From Fimenecus sp051881415 (GTDB taxonomy: Bacteria; Bacillota; Clostridia; Oscillospirales; Acutalibacteraceae), in NCBI GenBank assembly GCA_051881415.1, contig JBJEPV010000080.1, forward strand, positions 1 through 11,349: a DNA stretch of 11,349 bases, read 5' to 3'. The position numbers and the translations under genes are program-made. Positions 5,524 through 11,349 of this stretch are shown one piece after another. The notes beneath the pieces were generated by a model. The model was not told where the DNA came from and ran no database searches. It saw only the letters and a program-made list of their open reading frames with translations. Positions within the stretch are counted from its first letter, which is position 1; each line of letters starts with the position of its first letter.

Positions 5524-7563
5524 ATGAAAAAAACCGCAGATTTGCGCGCCTTTGTGAGAGACAAATGGGGCGAAATCAAGTCAAATTGGCGAACACCGCC
5601 CAAAAAGAAATATGTGCCGTACCGCGAAATTGCCGCGTATTCCGTCGGCGGGGCGGGCGTCTATTTTATCATTTCCGTGGTCGGTATGATTGGGCTGAAT
5701 GTCGGCAGTATGATTGTCGGCGCGTCTATCGGCATTGCCGCGCTCGATTTGCAGACGATGAATGTGGTGGCAACGCTGATCGGGCTTATCACCGCGCCGA
5801 CGCGCGCCATGCTGTTTGACAATACCCGCAGTAAAATGGGCAAGTTTCGACCGTATATTTTAACAATGGGTTTCCCGACGGCGTTTTTCGGGACGCTGTT
5901 GGTTTGGTTGCCGTATGAAAATATGGCCTATACCGAAAAAGCTGTTTGGCTGTTTATGGTGTATACGGCGTTACAGTTCTTTTCCCCGTTCTATTCTGCG
6001 GCGTATGCGGGGCTTGTGCAGGTGATGTCGCCGAATTCTTCGGAGCGCGCGTGGATTATCGAAATCAGTTCCGTGATTTATTCCTTTGCGCCGACGGTGG
6101 TCAATCCCGTTTTGCCGCTGATAGGGCCTCTCGACGATTTGCGCACCTACCGTATCGCATTTCCGATTTTCTGTATTCTTGGGCTTTTGGTGAGTATGCT
6201 TTGTGTGTTCGGCACAAAAGAGCGTATTATCGTGCCCAAGCGCTATGTGCCGAAGGTTCGCTTCTTTGACGGCTTGAAAAAAATTGCCCGCAACAAATAT
6301 TTTTGGATTATATACGGTTCTTCGTGGCTTGGGTTCCTTGCGGGCGGCTACGGCTATATTTTCCAATGGGTATTTTATTACGGTATGAACAACGCCGCGC
6401 TGTATGCTTTAATGGTTGTCATTCGCGGCGAGGCGGCAACGCCGGGTATGCTGTTGGGCGCGCCGCTTGCCAACAAGCTCGGCAAAAAACGGATTTGTTT
6501 GATTTCGATGTCTGCGCAGGTGCTGTGCCTGCTTTTGATGCTCGCCGGCTATAAAAACTATATCCTGGTCTTTTCGATGATTTTCTTAAAGGATATGTTC
6601 TCGGCGCTGTCGATTATTTATCTGCCCGCCATGAAAGCGGATATGATGGATTATCAGCAGTATAAAACCGGCGACCGTTTAGAGGGCTTTATTGACCAAA
6701 TCGGGCAGCAGACGGGCAATTTGCTCGGCCTTGCCACGGGGTATGCCATTCCGTTGATTTTACAGCGGTTCGGTCTTACCGATAACTATGACCAACTGTT
6801 TGACGCGGATTTCCGCAATCCGTTGGTGTACGCCATTATTCTGGCGTCTGTGGCAGGCACACTGTTGTCGCTGTTCCCGTTTTTGTTCTACGATTTGTCC
6901 GAACAAAAACGCGCCAATATGATTAAGGTGCTGAAAATCCGCGCGCTGTTCGCCGATTACAGCCACAACGAGTTGTCCGACGAAACGCTTCGGGATACCG
7001 TTGAGGAAATCTACGAGGCGCAAGCCGTTTTGGCACAGCCGGTTGCTGAAAACGACAAAGCGGCACAGCAACAATACGAAGCGGCAAAACTGACCGTGGC
7101 GGAATTGCAGAAATTTGAAAGCGACGAATACAAAGAAAAAGTCAAAACGGCAGAACGCATTGTCGCAGACAGCGTGACGGCGCTTTGCCGGTTTGAGGAA
7201 GAAACCCTGCACGCGGCGAAACGCCTGCCGAAACAAACCAAGGCACAGCGCGCCGCGCGCCGCGAGGCGATAGCAGACGCAAAACAGCGCAAACGCAGTG
7301 CAATGCTCATCACAAAATATTTCCCCGAGGGGATAGAAGTACCCGACGAAGCCTGCGTGGCAGAAGCACTTGCCCTGCCTGAAACTACCGCCGCCGAAAA
7401 GCGGTTGAAAAAACAGGCGGTGCGCGCGGCGGAACGCAAAATGAAACTGTTTGAAGCCGCCGCCAAGCCCTATACCGACGCTAAGCGGTTGCTTTCCCAG
7501 CGCGACGCTTACGCGGCTTGGAGCGAAATTGAGGCGAAATACGCCGCACTGAAAACCGTTTAA
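5524..7563 (+). CDS. GPH-family (MelB-type) glycoside:cation symporter with long C-terminal cytosolic extension
   Basis: Residues ~35-455 form an MFS-type membrane domain of about 12 segments. The GPH signature between membrane segments 2 and 3 is clear: DNTRSKMGKFRPY, starting at D99, comparable to the TRSKWGKFRP-type loop of MelB relatives. Family members import glycosides, pentosides or hexuronides with Na+ or H+. A further ~220 residues (about 458-679) follow the last membrane segment. They are rich in Ala, Glu, Lys and Arg, look largely helical or coiled-coil, and have no domain that I recognise. Ordinary GPH carriers are about 450-500 residues long. The start is ATG 5524, with GGGGTGG at 5512-5518; the upstream GTG at 5515 overlaps that site. 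The GH3 beta-glucosidase follows after 31 nt, so the imported substrate is probably a beta-glucoside or related glycoside. Confidence 0.88.
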   Translation: MKKTADLRAFVRDKWGEIKSNWRTPPKKKYVPYREIAAYSVGGAGVYFIISVVGMIGLNVGSMIVGASIGIAALDLQTMNVVATLIGLITAPTRAMLFDNTRSKMGKFRPYILTMGFPTAFFGTLLVWLPYENMAYTEKAVWLFMVYTALQFFSPFYSAAYAGLVQVMSPNSSERAWIIEISSVIYSFAPTVVNPVLPLIGPLDDLRTYRIAFPIFCILGLLVSMLCVFGTKERIIVPKRYVPKVRFFDGLKKIARNKYFWIIYGSSWLGFLAGGYGYIFQWVFYYGMNNAALYALMVVIRGEAATPGMLLGAPLANKLGKKRICLISMSAQVLCLLLMLAGYKNYILVFSMIFLKDMFSALSIIYLPAMKADMMDYQQYKTGDRLEGFIDQIGQQTGNLLGLATGYAIPLILQRFGLTDNYDQLFDADFRNPLVYAIILASVAGTLLSLFPFLFYDLSEQKRANMIKVLKIRALFADYSHNELSDETLRDTVEEIYEAQAVLAQPVAENDKAAQQQYEAAKLTVAELQKFESDEYKEKVKTAERIVADSVTALCRFEEETLHAAKRLPKQTKAQRAARREAIADAKQRKRSAMLITKYFPEGIEVPDEACVAEALALPETTAAEKRLKKQAVRAAERKMKLFEAAAKPYTDAKRLLSQRDAYAAWSEIEAKYAALKTV

Positions 7564-7594
7564 AAAGCAAAAATACATATATTGGAGGTCTATT

Positions 7595-10024
7595 ATGCAG
7601 CATCCCGAAATTTTAGAGAAAATGACGCTGGAAGAAAAAGCGTCGCTCTGCTCCGGCTTTGACTATTGGCATACCGCCGCGGTCAATCATGTCGGCGTAC
7701 CGTCGATTATGCTGACCGACGGCCCGCACGGTATCCGCAAACGCGTCGAGGAAAAAAGCAAGGACGAAAAAATGTCCTTAAAGGGCGTGCCCGCGATTTG
7801 CTATCCGACCGCGTGTGCGACCGCTTGCTCGTGGGACCCGGACTTGATTTACAAAATGGGTGAAGCCCTCGGCGATGAATGCCTGAAAGAGCGCGTTTCC
7901 GTTCTGTTGGGGCCGGGCACGAATATCAAGCGTTCGCCCCTGTGCGGCAGAAACTTCGAGTATTTCTCGGAGGATCCGTATTTGGCAGGGGAAATGGCGG
8001 CGTCGTTTATCAACGGTGTGCAAAGCAAGGGCATCGGCACTTCCGTCAAGCACTTCGCGGCGAACAACCAAGAAACCCGCCGTATGACCGTGAACACGGT
8101 GGTCGATGAGCGCGCACTGCGTGAAATCTATTTAGCACCCTTTGAGTCGGCGGTTAAAAAAGCACAGCCGTGGACGATTATGGCGGCATACAACCGCTTG
8201 AACGGCACATACTGCGCCGAAAACAAATGGTTGCTTACGGATGTGCTGCGCAACGAATGGGGCTACAAGGGCATTGTGGTCACCGACTGGGGCGCGGAAA
8301 ATGACCGCGTTGCAGGGCTTCTTGCGGGGCAGGAGCTGGAAATGCCCTCTTCGGACGGCGAGGGCAACAAACAAATCGTTGCCGCCGTCAAACAGGGGCT
8401 TGTTGAAGAAAGTTATTTGGATGAACTCGTAGACCGCTTGATTGATATGGCGCTCAAAGGGGAAAAGGTGCTCGGCAACTATACCTATGACGCCGAAGCC
8501 CACCACAAACTCGCGCGTGAAATCGCGGGGCAGTGCATGGTGCTGATGAAAAATGACGGCAACTTGTTGCCGCTTGACAAAAAAGCGAAAATCACCGTTA
8601 TCGGCGAAATGGCGAAAAAGCCGCGTTATCAGGGCGCGGGTTCGTCGCTGATTAACCCCATTCAGTTGGACTCCGCCTTTGAAACCTTCGTGCAAATGGG
8701 CGTGGAATTCCAATATGCACCCGGCTATTCGACCGCGAAGAAAAACAAGACTTCCGACGATACATTTGTTGCCGAAGCCGTCAGCAAGGCAAAGGGTGCC
8801 GAAGCGGTGCTGTTGTTCATCGGGCTGACAGACGAATTTGAAACCGAGGGCAACGACCGCAAGCATATGCATTTGCCGCCGCTCCATGACCGTTTGGTTA
8901 ATGAGGTTTTGAAGGTCAACAAAAATGTGATTGTGGTGCTTGCGGGCGGTTCTTCCGTTGAAATGCCGTGGGCAGACGAAGTGCCGGCAATTCTCAATAC
9001 ATTCTTGACAGGGCAGGCAAGCGGCAGTGCGGTTTGCGATGTGCTGTTCGGCGATGTCAACCCCTGCGGCAAATTGGCGGAAACTTACCCCTATGCGCTT
9101 TCCGACAATTCCAGCGCCAACTATTTCCCCGGCACGCCCGTTTCCGTCGAATACAGAGAGAGCGTGTATGTCGGCTACCGGTATTATGATAAGGCACAAA
9201 AGGCGGTGCGTTTCCCGTTCGGGCACGGGCTTTCCTATACGACTTTCGAGTACAGCGACTTGAAAGTCAGTGCAGATAAACTCCAAGACACCGATACCCT
9301 CACCGTTTCCTTCACCGTGAAAAACACGGGCGACAGAGACGGCGCCGAGGTTGCCGAACTGTATGTTTCCGATGTGGAAAGCACCATTTTCCGCCCCGAA
9401 AAGGAACTCAAAGGCTTTAAAAAGGTGTTTTTGAAAGCGGGCGAGGCAAAGACGGTTGAAATCACCCTCGACAAACGCGCATTTGCCTATTACAATGTCA
9501 ATATTCACGATTGGCATGTCGAAAGCGGCGCATTCAAAATTTTGGTCGGCGCGTCGAGCCGTGACATTCGTTTGGAAACCGCGGTGGAAGTCACCTCGAC
9601 CGTTGAAGCCGAAATCCCCGATTACAGAGAAACCGCGCCCGAGTATTATACCGGCGATATTCTGCATGTGGCGGATGCGTCCTTTACGGCGGTGCTCGGG
9701 CATGAAATCCCCCCGTCACAGCGCGACAAGAGCTTGCCGCTTACCTACGGCAATACCATTGAGGACGCCGCGGACGGCAAATGGGGCGGCAGATTGCACC
9801 GTATGCTTGTGAAAATGCTCGGCGAGGACACCATGGCGGGTGCCGTGGCGGTGCAAACGCCTGTGAAGAATTTCATCTCGATGAGTTTCGGGCTGTTCAG
9901 CCCCCAAATGGCAGACGGTCTGCTCTTAATCCTCAACGAGGATAAATTCGGCAAAGGAATGGGCAAAATTCTCAAAGGTGTGCCGCATACGCTTAAAAAT
10001 ATCGGCAAACTGAAAGGTATTTAA
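7595..10024 (+). CDS. Glycoside hydrolase family 3 beta-glucosidase, cytoplasmic
   Basis: This 809-residue GH3 enzyme has no signal peptide. The N-terminal barrel contains the substrate-binding LTDGPHGIRKR (D42), the KHF motif (K152-H153) and the nucleophile D231 in GIVVTDWGAEND. The second alpha/beta domain carries the probable acid/base glutamate E418 in DEFETEGNDR. FPFGHGLSY begins at F540 and leads into a fibronectin III-like domain (about 550-665). A further ~140-residue tail (about 668-809) ends in a hydrophobic and Gly/Lys-rich helical stretch with no recognised function. GH3 enzymes of this architecture remove terminal beta-linked sugars with retention, usually glucose, sometimes xylose or others. 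It would act on glycosides brought in by the symporter immediately upstream. The start is ATG 7595, with GGAGG at 7584-7588 and a 6-nt spacer. A strong terminator follows. Confidence 0.94.
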   Translation: MQHPEILEKMTLEEKASLCSGFDYWHTAAVNHVGVPSIMLTDGPHGIRKRVEEKSKDEKMSLKGVPAICYPTACATACSWDPDLIYKMGEALGDECLKERVSVLLGPGTNIKRSPLCGRNFEYFSEDPYLAGEMAASFINGVQSKGIGTSVKHFAANNQETRRMTVNTVVDERALREIYLAPFESAVKKAQPWTIMAAYNRLNGTYCAENKWLLTDVLRNEWGYKGIVVTDWGAENDRVAGLLAGQELEMPSSDGEGNKQIVAAVKQGLVEESYLDELVDRLIDMALKGEKVLGNYTYDAEAHHKLAREIAGQCMVLMKNDGNLLPLDKKAKITVIGEMAKKPRYQGAGSSLINPIQLDSAFETFVQMGVEFQYAPGYSTAKKNKTSDDTFVAEAVSKAKGAEAVLLFIGLTDEFETEGNDRKHMHLPPLHDRLVNEVLKVNKNVIVVLAGGSSVEMPWADEVPAILNTFLTGQASGSAVCDVLFGDVNPCGKLAETYPYALSDNSSANYFPGTPVSVEYRESVYVGYRYYDKAQKAVRFPFGHGLSYTTFEYSDLKVSADKLQDTDTLTVSFTVKNTGDRDGAEVAELYVSDVESTIFRPEKELKGFKKVFLKAGEAKTVEITLDKRAFAYYNVNIHDWHVESGAFKILVGASSRDIRLETAVEVTSTVEAEIPDYRETAPEYYTGDILHVADASFTAVLGHEIPPSQRDKSLPLTYGNTIEDAADGKWGGRLHRMLVKMLGEDTMAGAVAVQTPVKNFISMSFGLFSPQMADGLLLILNEDKFGKGMGKILKGVPHTLKNIGKLKGI

Positions 10025-10040
10025 CCGATTGCAACTCCAT

Positions 10041-10075
10041 ACAGCCGAGGTGTGCGTACCTCGGCTGTTTTTCTT
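10041..10075 (+). terminator. Rho-independent terminator after the GH3 gene
   Basis: A perfect 11-bp stem (ACAGCCGAGGT at 10041-10051 with ACCTCGGCTGT at 10058-10068) has a 6-nt loop and is followed by five T residues, a C and three more T residues. It ends the presumed rmuC-symporter-GH3 transcript. Confidence 0.88.
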
Positions 10076-10088
10076 TGTGCAATATCAG

Positions 10089-10115
10089 AAAAACCACCCG
10101 AAATTTTTCGGGTGG
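10089..10115 (-). terminator. Minus-strand-oriented terminator hairpin
   Basis: CCACCCGAA (10094-10102) pairs perfectly with TTCGGGTGG (10107-10115) around a 4-nt loop. The A run at 10089-10093 becomes a T run after the stem when read on the - strand; no T run follows on the + strand. No - strand gene is seen to its right, so it would only stop antisense transcription. It lies 8 nt upstream of the -35 box of the next gene and could instead be an operator. Confidence 0.5.
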
Positions 10116-10123
10116 AATGTGCA

Positions 10124-10152
10124 TTGGGCGCGGCGCATAGGTATGGTAAAAT
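10124..10152 (+). promoter_or_regulatory. Promoter of the damaged phosphoesterase gene
   Basis: TTGGGC (10124-10129) and TAAAAT (10147-10152) are separated by 17 nt, and TGG at 10144-10146 makes an extended -10. The ribosome binding site AGAAGG (10162-10167) follows. The promoter looks intact although the gene is not. Confidence 0.6.
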
Positions 10153-10175
10153 AAAGCAAAAAGAAGGTGGTTTTC

Positions 10176-11224
10176 ATGCGGCATAACGCCGACACAAAAA
10201 CGAAAAATCGCAAAAAAACCGCGGGCAAGGTTTTGACGGTGCTGTTTGCGGTGTTGCTTGCGTTGGCAGGTATTGCGGCGGCGCTCCATGCCGTAGCGGC
10301 GATGATTACCGCTGAAAAACCCGATTTGGCGATTGTGACAGGGGATATTACCTATCCCGTACCGGTGCAGGCGGGCACATTTAACAATAAAGAAAACGCC
10401 AAACTTTTTGCGGACTTCATGGAACAACTCGGCGTATATTGGGCACCGGTTTTGGGCAATCACGATTCGGAAAGCTACTCCTGGTTTTCGCGGGCGGAAA
10501 TCGGCGCACTGTATGAAAGTGACGCGTATCCGCACTGCCTGTTCAGGGCGGGCGACGAGGCGGTAGACGGCGTCGGGAACTATTGTATCAATATTCAAAA
10601 CACCAAAGGCGAAATCACCCAAAGCCTGTTCCTTTTAGACGCAAACGCCTATGTGAAAGGCAACTTGCCGGGCGTGTCTTGGAAATATGACTGTATTCAT
10701 GAAAATCAAGTGGATTGGTACGAAGAAGAACTGCACCGTATCACGGAACAAAACGGCGGCGCACAGCCGAAATCGCTTGCGTTTTTCCATATGCCGCCCC
10801 AAGAGATGCAGACAGCGTATTACGAATACCGTGACAACGGGTTTAAAAATACCGAAAATGTGCAATACGAATTCGGCGAAGCGGGCGAACGGGATATTGT
10901 GGTGTACCCAAGTGAGCAAAATTACGGCTTTTTGACCGTGTGTTGACGCTCGGTTCGACACAGGGAATCTTCTTCGGGCATGACCATTTGAACAATATCT
11001 CGCTTACATATAAGGGCGTGCGCTTAACCTACGGCTACACAATCGACTATTTGGCATACAGCGGCATTAAAAACTACGGTGCACAGCGCGGCTGTACCGT
11101 GATTACCGTTTCGCCCGACGGCAGTTTTGACTGTTTGCATGAAAACTATTATCAGGACAAATACAGCCCCGCAGAAGAAAAAGAAACCATCCGTATGGAC
11201 GCGTATTATGCGAAAACCGAATAA
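10176..11224 (+). pseudogene. Calcineurin-like metallophosphoesterase, frameshifted and lacking motif I
   Basis: The first frame (ATG 10176 to TGA 10946) has an N-terminal membrane or signal segment, then TGD (D57), GNHD (N95-H96) and FFHMP (H205). The last conserved block, GHDH (10976-10987), is in the -1 frame, which stays open to TAA 11224. Adding one T to the five-T run at 10929-10933 joins the frames as NYGFFDRVLTLGSTQGIFFG, typical of the family, so a single-base loss is likely. The metal-binding D-x-H motif (motif I), expected between the signal segment and AAMITAEKPDLAIVTGD, is also absent. The hydrophobic segment runs almost directly into that block, which suggests an in-frame deletion near 10285-10290. 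Intact relatives are probably exported metallophosphatases or nucleases of unknown substrate. The start is ATG 10176 with AGAAGG 8 nt upstream. Even without the frameshift the enzyme would probably be inactive. Confidence 0.82.
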
Positions 11225-11243
11225 TTGTGTTCACACCCCCTCC

Positions 11244-11279
11244 CCCCCGACTGCCTTTTGTGCGGCCGGGGGTTCTTTT
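11244..11279 (+). terminator. Terminator after the phosphoesterase pseudogene
   Basis: CCCCCG (11244-11249) pairs with CGGGGG (11267-11272). After one A-C mismatch, CTGC (11251-11254) pairs with GCGG (11262-11265) with one G-U pair. The stem is followed by TTCTTTT. It lies 19 nt after the stop codon and appears functional. Confidence 0.75.
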
Positions 11280-11308
11280 GTGCTGTTCAGAATGATAAAT
11301 TGGGGTTT

Positions 11309-11347
11309 GTAGAGATGCTAACGGAACGGGCATTGCCCGTTCCCTAC
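11309..11347. repeat. REP-like palindromic intergenic element (may continue past the window)
   Basis: GGAACGGGCA (11323-11332) and TGCCCGTTCC (11334-11343) form a perfect 10-bp inverted repeat around a single T. An outer GTAG/CTAC pair (11309-11312 and 11344-11347) is separated from the left arm by 10 unpaired bases. No T run follows. Short GC-rich palindromes flanked by GTAG/CTAC of this form are common dispersed repeats in gut Clostridia genomes. Only one copy is present here, so repeat status is inferred. Confidence 0.45.
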
Positions 11348-11349
11348 GC

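Noticed and set aside
6760..7578. 272-residue minus-strand open frame over the symporter tail
   Set aside because: Antisense to the Ala/Glu/Lys-rich tail of the symporter; the Phe/Cys/Arg-rich product reflects complementary codons. Similar mirror frames at 4804-5523 and 1871-2518 were dropped for the same reason.
8132..9703. 523-residue open frame on the minus strand inside the GH3 gene
   Set aside because: It lies entirely antisense to a GH3 gene with all catalytic motifs intact; its product is rich in His, Phe, Arg and Gly with no family-like blocks, as expected of a mirror frame in GC-biased coding sequence.
10167..10175. GTG 10167 as start of the phosphoesterase
   Set aside because: It lies within the ribosome binding region AGAAGGTGG; ATG 10176 has correct 8-nt spacing.
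1..11349. CRISPR array, tRNA/rRNA, transposase, toxin-antitoxin or defence island
   Set aside because: No regularly spaced repeats, no cloverleaf or rRNA-like sequence and no such protein families were seen on either strand.

Overview
The window looks like chromosomal DNA from a Gram-positive anaerobe of the class Clostridia, probably a gut member of the Oscillospirales/Ruminococcaceae. This is inferred from roughly balanced GC content, strong GGAGG-type ribosome binding sites, sigma-A-like promoters, U-tailed hairpin terminators, and the gene families present: a DHHW-family protein, a GPH symporter with a long cytosolic tail, and a cytoplasmic GH3 beta-glucosidase with a C-terminal extension. 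No phylogenetic marker gene is present, so the placement is tentative. All protein genes lie on the + strand. There is no tRNA, rRNA, CRISPR array or insertion sequence.

Layout. (1) 1-1262: the last codons of an unidentified gene, then a membrane-anchored DHHW protein (AlgX/AlgJ-like SGNH fold, probably polysaccharide O-acetylation), closed by a terminator. (2) 1296-2892: a MATE efflux pump with a clear promoter, operator-like inverted repeats and a hairpin at the predicted 5' end of its mRNA, closed by a terminator. (3) 2893-3204: about 310 bp with no convincing gene, but with a good extended -10 promoter on the - strand, so possibly a small RNA. (4) 3205-4033: an AraC-family regulator with its own promoter. 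(5) 4192-10075: rmuC, a GPH-family sugar:cation symporter and a GH3 beta-glucosidase, closely spaced (30 and 31 nt) with no terminator between them and a strong terminator after the last. (6) 10094-11279: a broken calcineurin-like phosphoesterase gene that keeps its promoter and terminator but carries two separate lesions. (7) 11309-11347: a near-perfect palindrome that looks like a dispersed REP-type repeat, cut by the window edge.

Functional reading. The symporter and GH3 enzyme form a small module that would import a glycoside by cation symport and hydrolyse it in the cytoplasm. The AraC regulator lies upstream and could control it, but rmuC sits between and the link is only positional. 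RmuC appears to share the transcript by proximity. The MATE pump and DHHW protein are independent units for efflux and surface modification. I see no multi-gene defence or other novel system. The most notable items are the doubly damaged phosphoesterase, the 5'-terminal hairpin in the MATE leader, the possible minus-strand RNA in region 3, and the uncharacterised C-terminal extensions on both the symporter and the glucosidase.
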